From positions 1 to 64,000 of the forward strand of contig JAFSKF010000009.1 of NCBI GenBank assembly GCA_017449065.1: 64,000 nucleotides of DNA, read 5' to 3'. A model generated the notes under the pieces. It did not search any database. It saw nothing but the letters and a program-made list of their open reading frames with translations, and was not told where the DNA came from. This document shows positions 8,818 through 18,300 of the stretch, in pieces. Made by a program: the position numbers and the translations under genes. Each line of letters starts with the position of its first letter. The first letter of the stretch is position 1. The DNA is from Bacteroidales bacterium (GTDB lineage Bacteria > Bacteroidota > Bacteroidia > Bacteroidales > UBA3663).

Positions 8818-9819
8818 TTATTTGAACCGATGGAAGCCCATGATCTGACGCATCTCTTCCACATTTTCACTCACAATGGCACGAGCTTTTTCTGCACCCT
8901 GCTCGCGCACTTTATTCAAGTAGTCGGCATCGGCGTAAATCTCATTATAGCGCTCGCGAATCGGACGAGTCACCTTCAGCACGTCTTCGGCAATCTGCAT
9001 CTTGAGGTCGCCATAGCGAATGGAGCAGTCATTCCAGGCAGCAAGGAACTGGTCATAGACTTCCGGGGCGCTCACCAACTTCAGGAAATAGAACAGGTTC
9101 TTGATCGGTTCGTTCATTTCGCTGTTCGGCTCGGTGGGGGTCATATCGGTCACCGCCTTCTTGAACTTCTTGATTACTACGCAGTCATCATCGTTGATGT
9201 AAATGCAGTTTCCTTCACTCTTGCCCATCTTACCGCTTCCGTCTAAGCCCGGAATCTTGATCGGTTCGCCTTTGGCCTCGTAGGGTCTCGGCTCGATCAT
9301 GAAATCGGTTTTATAGAAGTGGTTGAAACGGTTGGCGAAGTTACGTGCCATCTCCAGATGCTGCAACTGATCTTTGCCCACCGGCACGAAGTTGGCCTTG
9401 TGCTGCAAGATGTCGGCTGCCATCAAAACCGGATAGGTAAGCAAGCCGGCATTGACATTGTTCGGCTGTTTGCGAGCCTTATCCTTGAAGCTGACGGTTT
9501 TCTCCAACTCGCCCAGATAGGCGTGCATATTGAGCAGCGTGTAGAACTCGCAGGTTTGCGGCACATCACTCTGAATGTAAATGATACATTTTTCCGGATC
9601 CATACCGGCAGCCAGATACTCGGCCAGAATGCTACGGACGTTGGGATTCAAGACAGACGGATCAGGCTGAGTGGTGAGCGAGTGATAGTCGGCAATGAAA
9701 TAGCGACAGTCATAATCGTTCTGCATTTCCACGAAGTTACGCAAGGCACCATAGTAGTTGCCCAGATGCAAGTGTCCCGTAGAACGAATGCCGCTCAGCA
9801 CAATGGGTTTCTTATCCAT
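8818..9819 (-). CDS. trpS: Tryptophanyl-tRNA synthetase
   Basis: A class I aminoacyl-tRNA synthetase of 333 residues, the normal length. The HIGH-equivalent motif is HLHLGN near residue 16 and the KMSKS-equivalent is GKMGKSEGN near residue 200. It charges tRNA-Trp in the cytoplasm. A textbook promoter lies just upstream at 9871-9902. Its position ahead of an indolepyruvate-oxidising cluster is suggestive of a link to tryptophan but may be coincidental. Confidence 0.98.
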   Translation of the reverse strand: MDKKPIVLSGIRSTGHLHLGNYYGALRNFVEMQNDYDCRYFIADYHSLTTQPDPSVLNPNVRSILAEYLAAGMDPEKCIIYIQSDVPQTCEFYTLLNMHAYLGELEKTVSFKDKARKQPNNVNAGLLTYPVLMAADILQHKANFVPVGKDQLQHLEMARNFANRFNHFYKTDFMIEPRPYEAKGEPIKIPGLDGSGKMGKSEGNCIYINDDDCVVIKKFKKAVTDMTPTEPNSEMNEPIKNLFYFLKLVSAPEVYDQFLAAWNDCSIRYGDLKMQIAEDVLKVTRPIRERYNEIYADADYLNKVREQGAEKARAIVSENVEEMRQIMGFHRFK

Positions 9820-9870
9820 AATTATTTCTCTTTTTTTATATTTGTATCTACCTTTTTAAAAATTCGGGTG

Positions 9871-9902
9871 CAAAATTACATAATATTTCTAAAACCGCCA
9901 AA
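9871..9902 (-). promoter_or_regulatory. trpS promoter
   Basis: On the minus strand: TTTG, 20 nt, TAATTTTG, matching the Bacteroidetes -33/-7 consensus. The -7 element lies 52 nt upstream of the trpS start codon. It may also serve the downstream symporter-porin-iorAB-paaK genes. Confidence 0.75.
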
Positions 9903-9965
9903 ATTATCGACAATTATTTAGACAAAATCGGCGTTTTTATACATTTTGATAAATTTTCATACAAA

Positions 9966-11378
9966 TTACTTGCCCGATTCTTCAAAAATCTTGTCTTTTT
10001 CGGACACTTGGCTCGGAATACTGTTTACGATGCCGCCCAAATGACAGTTTTTGAGCGAAACATCGAGCGTATGCGTAGAAGAAAAGCCGATCTGACTGCG
10101 GTTCACCACTACATCCTCGAAGGAGATATCATGCAACGGCTTGGCTTCGGTTCCCTGCAAAACGATGGCAGCATTTCTCACTTTCCCGCACGAAACATGC
10201 TCCACATGAATGTTCCCGACATCCGTAAAATGATGGTCGTCCAAGCCTTCTCCGGCATACATCGATGTGATGTAGAACAGGTCTTCGGTCTCTTCGAACC
10301 GACAGTTATTAAAATAAATATCTCTCACAAAGCCGCCTCGGTTCGGATTGGTCTTCACGTATAAGGCTCGCTTGCAATAACCCCTGCTCTCGCAGTTCTC
10401 GACAAACACATTACGCACGCCGGCACTCATTTCGCTGCCGATCACCACCCCGTGCAAACCCTTGAAGCGACAGTTGCGGATCACGATATTCTCCGACGGG
10501 AACGGATTCAGCCAGCCGTCGTTGTCGCGTCCGGCTTTGATGGCTACGTTATCGTCGCCGTTGTCGAAATCAATGTCCTCGATCAGCAGGTTGCGTGTCA
10601 TTTCCGGATCGATACCGTCGTTGTTCACCAGCTTGGCATCGTACTTCAGACTCCGGCAAACAGCGTTCTCGCATTGCAGCAGATGCACGCACCAGAACGG
10701 ACTATTGGTGATGAAGAAATCGCTCAACGTGATGCCATTACATCCGTAGAGCTGAATCAGGTGCGGACGCAATTTGTGTCCTGCGCCAAACACACGTTCC
10801 TTGACCGCCACCTCCGCATGATCCTGCTGGCGGAGTTTCTGCTGGCTGAAGTCCTGTTCCTGACGCCAAATGGCGAAAGTCTCTGTGGCATTTCCGTCGA
10901 TCTTACCTTTGCCGACGATGGCCACATTCTGCAACTGATAGCCATAGATGAACGGGCTGTAATTATAGCAGAAGCTACCCTCCCACGACGTATGCACCAC
11001 AGGCAGATAATGAGACGGTTCGGACGAGAACTTGAGCACAGCGCCTTCCTGCAGTTCCAGACAGACGTTGCTGACCAAGTGAATCGGACCATTCAGCAGA
11101 TATTCGCCCGCAGGCACCACCAGATGCAGGCCCTTGGGATTCTGCGCAGCTTTCTTCATCGCTTTGTCGAAGGCCGGCTTGCAGTCTTTCGTCCCATTTC
11201 CTCTCGCTCCGAACGACAGCACACTCCGCACAGGTTGCTGTGCATCGAAAACTGCTCCGCTTATCTGTGTGAGCACCGCATCGCGCAAGGAATCTCTTCT
11301 TGCCGACTGTTCGGCCGTGATGGCATAAAGAAGACTGGCTAATGCCATTACTAATGACAGGAGAAATATTCGTTTCAT
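9966..11378 (-). CDS. GH28-family polygalacturonase-like enzyme
   Basis: Secreted parallel beta-helix glycoside hydrolase of 470 residues; family members hydrolyse galacturonan or rhamnogalacturonan linkages in pectin. The GH28 signature set is present: NNDGIDPE near residue 250, GDDNVAIKAG near 272, HGVVIGSE with H309, and a downstream YVK in place of RIK, common in Bacteroidetes members. The start at 11378 is chosen because it opens directly onto a signal peptide (MKRIFLLSLVMALASLLYA); the frame is open further upstream but only through the 41-bp repeats. It is preceded on the same strand by a membrane-anchored regulator. Confidence 0.9.
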   Translation of the reverse strand: MKRIFLLSLVMALASLLYAITAEQSARRDSLRDAVLTQISGAVFDAQQPVRSVLSFGARGNGTKDCKPAFDKAMKKAAQNPKGLHLVVPAGEYLLNGPIHLVSNVCLELQEGAVLKFSSEPSHYLPVVHTSWEGSFCYNYSPFIYGYQLQNVAIVGKGKIDGNATETFAIWRQEQDFSQQKLRQQDHAEVAVKERVFGAGHKLRPHLIQLYGCNGITLSDFFITNSPFWCVHLLQCENAVCRSLKYDAKLVNNDGIDPEMTRNLLIEDIDFDNGDDNVAIKAGRDNDGWLNPFPSENIVIRNCRFKGLHGVVIGSEMSAGVRNVFVENCESRGYCKRALYVKTNPNRGGFVRDIYFNNCRFEETEDLFYITSMYAGEGLDDHHFTDVGNIHVEHVSCGKVRNAAIVLQGTEAKPLHDISFEDVVVNRSQIGFSSTHTLDVSLKNCHLGGIVNSIPSQVSEKDKIFEESGK

Positions 11379-11420
11379 GACAAACTGATTTGGCAACAAA
11401 TTCTTAAAAATAATATTAGT

Positions 11421-11540
11421 TTCCCGAAGTTCGGGAGATTCAGTTTCGCTTGAAAATTGACTTCCCGAAGTTCGGGAGACTCTGTTTCGCTTGAAAATTG
11501 GCTTCCCGAAGTCCGGGAGACTCTGTTTCGCTTGAAAAAG
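11421..11540. repeat. Three tandem 41-bp units, each with a CCCGAA-G-TTCGGG palindrome
   Basis: Palindrome centres recur at exactly 41-nt spacing: 11423-11435, 11464-11476 and 11505-11517 (the third is CCCGAAGTCCGGG). The spacer GAGACTCTGTTTCGCTTGAA is nearly identical in all units. The array fills most of the 164-nt gap between the regulator stop (11543) and the GH28 start (11378). It could be a multi-site operator, a set of mRNA hairpins or an extragenic palindromic repeat; sequence alone does not decide. Confidence 0.9.
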
Positions 11541-11542
11541 CA

Positions 11543-12283
11543 TCACTTCTTCTCCAGAACATATTCTTTGCCACGTTCGGAAGAAATCTGCAAGTCGCCT
11601 TGTTCTTCGACGATAGGCTTCAGACGTTTGATGAGGGTGTAGAGTGTTTCGCTGGCATCGGGCTTGCGGGGCCAGAGGGCATCGCAGATCTGCTGCTTGG
11701 AAAGATGATGATTCGAAGATGTGAAGAACATCCTCAGAAGCTGTTCCTGCATCGGAGTGAGATGGATGGGGCGGTTCGAACGATTGTAGAAGACATCCGA
11801 CTCCAGCTTGATGCCACCAATCCGAATGGCAGCAGCCTTGGGCTGGCGCTTCTCATAATTATAATATAATGTGGCGCCCAACAGCCAAAGCACCGACAAC
11901 GAGAAAAAGAAGAGCGACAGGCGCTGATCGGACATTGCCCAAAGCGAAGCAAACGAACAGGAAGCGAAACTCTGATACTCGTAGGTCGGGGCATCGGCCC
12001 ACCTGCGACGCTCGCTGCAAAGCATATAGTCGGTGTTCGGAATCGCATAGGAGATGAACGAGCGTTCGCGCAACTCCGGAATCTGCAAGTTCGACAAATA
12101 ATTACGAACCGTATCAGGCGTAATCTCGTAGGATGTCTGCAAGGCTAAGGTCTTTTCGAGCGCCTGGTTCATATCGGCCACCAGTTGCTGCCGGACGTGA
12201 CGATAGCTCCGCCAGCTGCAAAACACCGACGGAGTGAGCAGCACGAAGAGGACCATCCAGATATGGAAACGTTTCAGCTTCAT
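11543..12283 (-). CDS. Membrane-tethered winged-helix transcriptional regulator
   Basis: A 246-residue protein with a first TM helix at about residues 8-24, a periplasmic segment to about 115, a second TM helix at about 122-142 (LSLFFFSLSVLWLLGATLYY), and a C-terminal OmpR/PhoB-type winged helix (about 155-246, with HLTPMQEQLLRMFF and LSKQQICDALWP). The DNA-binding domain is C-terminal, the reverse of the ToxR/CadC order. No receiver domain is present, so it is probably a one-component regulator sensing the periplasm. It lies 21 nt after xth and upstream of GH28; the tandem palindromes at 11421-11540 are candidate targets (inference). Confidence 0.82.
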   Translation of the reverse strand: MKLKRFHIWMVLFVLLTPSVFCSWRSYRHVRQQLVADMNQALEKTLALQTSYEITPDTVRNYLSNLQIPELRERSFISYAIPNTDYMLCSERRRWADAPTYEYQSFASCSFASLWAMSDQRLSLFFFSLSVLWLLGATLYYNYEKRQPKAAAIRIGGIKLESDVFYNRSNRPIHLTPMQEQLLRMFFTSSNHHLSKQQICDALWPRKPDASETLYTLIKRLKPIVEEQGDLQISSERGKEYVLEKK

Positions 12284-12304
12284 CGTAAAAAGGAATCAGT
12301 TAAA

Positions 12305-13084
12305 TCAGGCAAAATCGAGAACCACCTCCACCGGGCAATGATCGCTGCCCATTATCTCGTTATGAATAGAGGCTCCCTGCAAACGTTCGGTCAGCCGGTT
12401 GGAAACCAGAAAATAATCGATACGCCAGCCGACATTCTTCTCGCGGGCATGGAAGCGATAGCTCCACCAGGAGTAGGCATCGGCGAGGGTCGGATAGAAA
12501 AAACGGAAGGTATCGGTAAAGCCAGACTCCAGGTGCCGGGTCATTTGGGCACGCTCCTGATCGGTAAAACCGGCGCTCATATGGTTCGTCTTCGGGTTCT
12601 TGATGTCGATTTCCTCGTGAGCTACGTTCATATCGCCGCACACAATGACAGGCTTCCGGGCATCGAGCTGCAGCAAATAGCGACGGAATGCATCGTCCCA
12701 CGTCATGCGGTAATCCAGCCGCTTCAAGCCATCCTGCGAATTAGGCGTATAGACCGTCACCAGAAAGAATTCCGGATACTCGAGCGTAATCACCCGACCT
12801 TCCAGATCCTCCACCTCAACCCCGTTTTCATCGTTCCATCGGCCAATGCCGTAGCTGACGCTCAGGGGTTCGTGTCTGGCAAAGATAGCGGTACCCGAAT
12901 ACCCCTTCTTCTCGGCATAGTTCCAATAAGAGCGGTAACCCGGAAACTCGATATCCAGCTGTCCTGCCTGCATCTTCGTTTCCTGAATGCAGAAGAAATC
13001 GGCATCGAGCGAAGTGAAAACATCGGCAAAGTTCTTGCCTACCACAGCCCGGAGGCCGTTCACGTTCCAAGAGATGAATTTCAT
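12305..13084 (-). CDS. xth: Exodeoxyribonuclease III (ExoIII-type AP endonuclease)
   Basis: A 259-residue endonuclease/exonuclease/phosphatase-fold repair enzyme acting on abasic sites and 3' ends. The motifs are complete: MKFISWNVNGLRA, CIQETKMQ, VYTPNSQDGLKRLDYR, CGDMNVAHEEIDIKNPK, WRIDYFLVS and GSDHCPVEVVL. The start at 13084 is chosen because it opens on the conserved first motif and lies just downstream of a consensus promoter; a longer in-frame opening to 13252 would run through that promoter. Confidence 0.97.
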   Translation of the reverse strand: MKFISWNVNGLRAVVGKNFADVFTSLDADFFCIQETKMQAGQLDIEFPGYRSYWNYAEKKGYSGTAIFARHEPLSVSYGIGRWNDENGVEVEDLEGRVITLEYPEFFLVTVYTPNSQDGLKRLDYRMTWDDAFRRYLLQLDARKPVIVCGDMNVAHEEIDIKNPKTNHMSAGFTDQERAQMTRHLESGFTDTFRFFYPTLADAYSWWSYRFHAREKNVGWRIDYFLVSNRLTERLQGASIHNEIMGSDHCPVEVVLDFA

Positions 13085-13129
13085 CGTAGTTATAATGTAA
13101 AGGTGAGTAGAAAAAATCGGTTGAGAGTG

Positions 13130-13161
13130 CAAAAATAGCAATTTGAACCGTCCCAAACAAA
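13130..13161 (-). promoter_or_regulatory. Promoter of xth (and probably regulator and GH28)
   Basis: Minus-strand TTTG, 20 nt, TATTTTTG, a full match to the Bacteroidetes consensus. The -7 element lies 46 nt upstream of the xth start. The downstream regulator is only 21 nt beyond xth, so it probably shares this transcript. Confidence 0.75.
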
Positions 13162-13293
13162 TTTCGGACATGAGGAAAAGACGAACACACAAGAAATCCG
13201 TGCTTTTGTTACATAGGGCTGTCAAAACAGGGAATAAAAAGACACCCGCCAACCTTTTTCACGGAAAAACACACAATATTTGGGGAAAATATC

Positions 13294-13301
13294 TATTTTT
13301 G
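13294..13301 (+). promoter_or_regulatory. Possible -7 element for the TPR-HTCS-GH2 operon
   Basis: TATTTTTG matches TAnnTTTG on the plus strand, 70 nt before the proposed TTG start of the TPR gene. No TTTG lies at the expected -33 distance, so this is a weaker call than the divergent xth promoter. Confidence 0.4.
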
Positions 13302-13370
13302 CAAAAAAATACTAATCTTTGCAGCCATCCGGGAATTACCTCGGGCAAAACCTGCATAATAACCAAAGTC

Positions 13371-15374
13371 TTGAAAAATTTCTGTTTACTAAAATATTGT
13401 ACGGTTCTATTCGTAATTTCGATGCTGACAACATCCCTGTTTGCCCAAAGCGAACAACGGGGTATCGTGTTGGAATACGACAACGTGAAACACCAGAAAA
13501 CACCGCTTGCCGATGTGGAAATCGTGGTGGCGAATGCCGGATCGACCATTACAGACAAAAAGGGAGAATTCGTGCTGAAGTTCCGCCAGCTGCAACCAGG
13601 CGACAAAATCACGGTGCGACGGATTATGAAGAACGGATACGAAATCTTCAACACCGACGTAGTGGAACAATGGCACGTATCGCGTGAGAATTCGCCGTTC
13701 GAGATACTGCTGGTAAAAACGGAGAGACTGGAAGAAGCACGTCATGAAATGGTGCAGAGAGCCTCCAGACAGACGGAAAAAGAATATGAACGGGATATGC
13801 GGCAGCTGCGCAACCAGTTCAAAAAACAGAACTTCGGCGAAGAGGAATACAAACGTCGCGTGCGTGAACTGGAACGCAACTATGAGCAGAAACTCGACGA
13901 CATCGACAACTACATAGAGCGCTTTGTGCGCATCGACTGGACGGAACTCAGTGCAAAAGAGAAAAAAGTGATGGATCTGGTCGCCAAAGGCAAGTTCGAC
14001 GAGGCCATCGAGAGTTATGAGGCCGCTAATCTGGTGGAAAGATTTGTGCAGCAGCAAGCCAGTATTGCCCAATTGGAATCCGACGAGAAAGCCATCGAGC
14101 GGGCACAAAAACAACTGCTCGAACAACAAAAGCGTCTGATGCGTTCCATCAATCAGGAAGTGGAACTGTTGCATCTGCAAGGCAGCAAAGAAAACATAGA
14201 CCGCATCGACGAGATTCTCCGCACAGTGGCTTTTGCCGACACGACAAACCATGAAGTGATGTTCCGCTATGGACACTACCTGCGCAATCAAGGCCGATAT
14301 GAGGATGTGCTGAAAATCTACGAGGATCTGGCCATCCGCGCCCGCAACGACCACGATACGCTGAGCGAACTACGTGCCACCATGTTTGCGGGCACTATTC
14401 TGGACAAAATCGGCGAATATGAAAAGAGCGTGGAGCTCTTGTCGGAAGCCCTTCCCTCATTGGAACGCTACAACCAGACCTTGCGTGATACAGCCCGCTA
14501 CATCGACGATATCGCTTACGGATATCACACGCTCGGCTACACTTTAGCGTTGCTCCATCGTCCGGACGAAGGCCACCAATACCTGCAAAAAGCACTTCTG
14601 TTGCTCTATCATCTGCAAAAGGGCGGATACAACCAGCCGCCACGCTATCGGCTCCAGCATGCAATGATGCTGGTAAAAACGGCAGCCGTGCTCCGCAACT
14701 CCTCATGGATGGAAGAAAGCGAACCTGCCCTGCGCGAAGCAATTCCGATCGTCGAATCGTTTTACAAGCAGAAGCCCTACCGGCATGCATTCAGCCTGGC
14801 ATACGCCTGGTGCTGTTACGGACAGGTTTATTTCACGATGGGAGATTCGTATATGGAGGAAACCGAATATGCCTACCGCCGCTCGCTCGACTACTTCCGG
14901 GAAGCTGTCGAAAAGAACCCGGATGCCTATATGGGCGAAATGGCAAAGTGCAAACTCTATTTGGGCGAATACTTCTTTGTGCACTCCGAACTCGACAAAG
15001 CGATCGAGAACTACGAATGGAGCCTGAAGGTATTCGAACAGAAGACAGCCGTCGGTGAGAACTACAAGCACGAACTGAGCGAAACCTACTTCGACCTGGG
15101 ATCGTGCTACTACTTCCAGCAACGCTATAACGAGGCACTGGACATGGACCTGAAAGCACTCACCGCTACAGAACCGCTCTTCGAAAAAGAGCCGATTGTG
15201 TATCGCGACCTGATGAGCATGTGCCTACGCCACATGGCAAACGTCCACATTGCCTTAAACAACTATGAAGAAGCGCAGAAATATGCCCGCCGGGCGATGA
15301 ACATCGATCCGAAGCAGGCAGAAAACCGACAGATCATGACAAAGATCGAAAACAAGCTGCGGACTTCGAAATAA
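13371..15374 (+). CDS. Secreted TPR and coiled-coil protein preceding the HTCS
   Basis: About 667 residues. From a TTG start at 13371 it opens on a signal-peptide-like segment ending SMLTTSLFAQ; the in-frame ATG at 13143 would place its start inside the divergent xth promoter region and is unlikely. Residues about 27-115 look like a carboxypeptidase-regulatory-type beta domain, about 120-270 form a charged coiled coil rich in Glu, Gln and Arg, and the rest to the C-terminus is TPR repeats (for example EAQKYARRAMNIDPKQAENR). The HTCS gene starts 10 nt after its stop, so they are co-expressed. A periplasmic accessory role in sensing or envelope assembly is possible; no specific function is recognised. 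Confidence 0.8.
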   Translation: MKNFCLLKYCTVLFVISMLTTSLFAQSEQRGIVLEYDNVKHQKTPLADVEIVVANAGSTITDKKGEFVLKFRQLQPGDKITVRRIMKNGYEIFNTDVVEQWHVSRENSPFEILLVKTERLEEARHEMVQRASRQTEKEYERDMRQLRNQFKKQNFGEEEYKRRVRELERNYEQKLDDIDNYIERFVRIDWTELSAKEKKVMDLVAKGKFDEAIESYEAANLVERFVQQQASIAQLESDEKAIERAQKQLLEQQKRLMRSINQEVELLHLQGSKENIDRIDEILRTVAFADTTNHEVMFRYGHYLRNQGRYEDVLKIYEDLAIRARNDHDTLSELRATMFAGTILDKIGEYEKSVELLSEALPSLERYNQTLRDTARYIDDIAYGYHTLGYTLALLHRPDEGHQYLQKALLLLYHLQKGGYNQPPRYRLQHAMMLVKTAAVLRNSSWMEESEPALREAIPIVESFYKQKPYRHAFSLAYAWCCYGQVYFTMGDSYMEETEYAYRRSLDYFREAVEKNPDAYMGEMAKCKLYLGEYFFVHSELDKAIENYEWSLKVFEQKTAVGENYKHELSETYFDLGSCYYFQQRYNEALDMDLKALTATEPLFEKEPIVYRDLMSMCLRHMANVHIALNNYEEAQKYARRAMNIDPKQAENRQIMTKIENKLRTSK

Positions 15375-15384
15375 CAGAGTTCTC

Positions 15385-18300
15385 ATGTTTAAGATAACAT
15401 TGCAGAAACGAATAATCCTATTGACACACGTACTGCTGACATGCGTGCTGCTCTTCCCCACCGAGGCGAGAGCGGCACATGTGTTACGTAGCCGGCATTT
15501 CTCCACCGTCGATGGTCTGGCATCCAACACCGTGCGGAAAATCATGCAGGACTCCGACGGCTATCTCTGGTTCTGCACTAACAACGGCATCAGCAGCTAC
15601 GATGGCTACAACTTCCGGAACTATGGAGCCGAAGCCGGGCTCACCGATCCTGTGATACGCACCATCCGCGAAGATGAAAACCACAAACTGATTATCCAGT
15701 CGGTGCGAGGCAACCTCTTCTACTTCGACAAAGACTTAGGACACACCATCCAGAACAAGGAACTGAAAAAGCAGAGCGAAGCCCTGAAACAGAACGGCAT
15801 CAAGTACGCCAATCCTCGAGACGAAATGCAAACCGACGAAAAAGGCGGCACCTGGCGACTGGGATCCGGCAGCGAACTGATCTACACCGAACCGGACGGA
15901 AAGATACACATTCTTCCCAAGGTGGCAGATCACATTGCAATGAGCCGTGCATACGTCTTCCATGTATGCTACCTCCGCAACGGTCTGATTGCCCTGACCA
16001 CCAACGGCAACGGCTTCTTCCTATACGATCCGAAAGAAGACGAACTGGAGCATTTTGTCAGCGAAATCGACGATCCTGCCTCTCCGATCATGTCCGACAA
16101 CATCCTATGCGTCACGGAAGACAAGAACGGGAACATCTGGTTAGGCTACGAAATGCTGGGTGTTGGACAGCTGAACCTGGAAACCCACCCGAATGTCAGC
16201 TATCTGGAACCAAAGAAAAAGGACAGCGACGGCATGAGCGGGTCGAACACGATCCGGGCAGTCTATTTCGACGAACAGAAACAGCAGCTTCTGGTGGCTA
16301 ACCGACAGAAGATGGTCTATACGTCGGAGGGCGATTTCACAGACCTCAAACCGCTGTTATCGGTAGAAAATCCTATCTATTGCATTCAATGCGATCCCGA
16401 CCACTCGTTTTGGATGGGCACCCGAGGTTCCGGATTGTGGCACGACGGACAATATCTCCGCCATGATGCCAACGATTCGACCACCATCGGCGCAAACGAT
16501 ATCTACTGTCTGCTCTTCAGCCGGAATGCAGACAATCAGAACGTGCTGTGGGCGGGCACATTCGGGGGAGGCCTGTCGAAGGCTGTGCTGCCTGCCGATT
16601 CGAGAACGCCACTCCGATTCGAGCATTTCTTCCAGAAGGATTACGGTAGCCGGCGTATCCGTGCACTGATTCAGGACAGCAACGGATGGATCTGGGCAGC
16701 GAGTAGCAACGGTGTTTTCGTTTTCGATCCCGAGAAACTCGATCACACAGAAGACAGCCTTTATCACCTTTGTATTGAAAATGGCCAATTGCTCAGCAAC
16801 GAAGTTCGGAACATCTATCTTTCTAACCGGGGTGATGTCTATATTTCCGAATTGGGGCAAGGCTTTGCCGTTACTCAAGTTCCGGACTCTGCCGACGGAT
16901 ACGGCAACCTGAAATTCGCCCATTACGGAACCGGTCAGGGCCTTTGCAATAACATGGTGCAGAGTTTCATCGAAGACCACAATGGCGATGTCTGGATTGC
17001 CACCGAGATGGGTCTCTCCTGCTTCAGTCCAGCCACCCGGGACATCTTCCGCAACTATACGCCATCCTATACTTTAGCTGGAAACATCTTCAGCGAAGGA
17101 TCGGCCGTACGGTTACCCGACCAGCGTATTGTGTTTGCGGGCAACCGAGGTGCAGTGATTATAGATAGTGATGAACTGAAAAGCCTGAAGTCGGAAGCCC
17201 CAAAAGTTTATCTGGAGTCGCAAACTGTAGCCGACAGGAACATGCAACTGACTCTGACCACCTTCGACTTCAACATCCAGCCGAATGCCATCCGATACAG
17301 CTACAAACTCGACGACAATCCGTGGAGCCCGACCACCAATCTCAACTATTTGATCTTACTGCGCCAGCGTCCCGGACATTATTCGCTGCAAGTGAAAGCC
17401 GTAAACGAAGCCGGATTATGGAGCGAGCCTTTAGACGTTTCTTTCGACATTGCCTGGCCTTGGTATTTCCGATGGTGGTCGATCTCTCTGTGGATTGCAC
17501 TGATTGTCCTCACCTTCGTGATTATCCATATTTGGACACGAGCCCGCAACCGCATCCGCCAGCATCTGCGCATGGAAGCAGAACTGAATGAGGCAAAACT
17601 GAACTTCTTCACCAATGTAAGTCACGAGTTCCGTACGCCGCTGACACTGATTCGCGGCGGATTGGAACGTGTTCGCGAAAGCGGACTCCTGCCCGAACCA
17701 TTGAAACAGCCGATGAGTCTGGTGGATCGCAACTCTGACCGTCTGATGCATCTGGTTAACCAGCTGCTGGAGTTCCGTCGCATGGAGAACCAGATGATGA
17801 GTCTCCGATTGGAACAAATGGACATTATGGATTTTATCAGCCAGTTGTTCTCTTCGTTCGCCGATGTGGCCAAACAGAAACAACTGCATTATGAATTAGA
17901 TTGCCAGCCGACAAGTTTACAGGGCTACTTTGACCGATCGTGCGTCGATAAAGTATTGTACAATCTGCTATCGAACGCCATCAAATATACGCCCGAGAAG
18001 GGAAATATCAAATTACAGATAAGAGCGTTGCCCGATCCCGTCAACCTGCTAGAAATACGTGTCATCGATAATGGTGTGGGTATCCCGGAAGAGCAACGCA
18101 AGTACTTGTTCGAACGCTTCAACCGCAGTAAGTATCTAAGCGGAAGTATGGGCATCGGACTGAGTCTGTGTGCTGCTTTGGTGGAAATCCACCACGGACA
18201 GATACAGTTCGAACCGAATCCAGGCGGCGGTTCGATATTCAAGGTATATCTGCCACTCACACAAGAGAATTATTCGGAAGAGGATTATCTGAAAACAGAC

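Noticed and set aside
11421-11540. CRISPR array
   Set aside because: The whole 41-bp period is conserved, including the spacer, so it is a plain tandem repeat.
12185-13138. A 317-codon plus-strand frame
   Set aside because: Antisense to xth and the regulator; no family resemblance.
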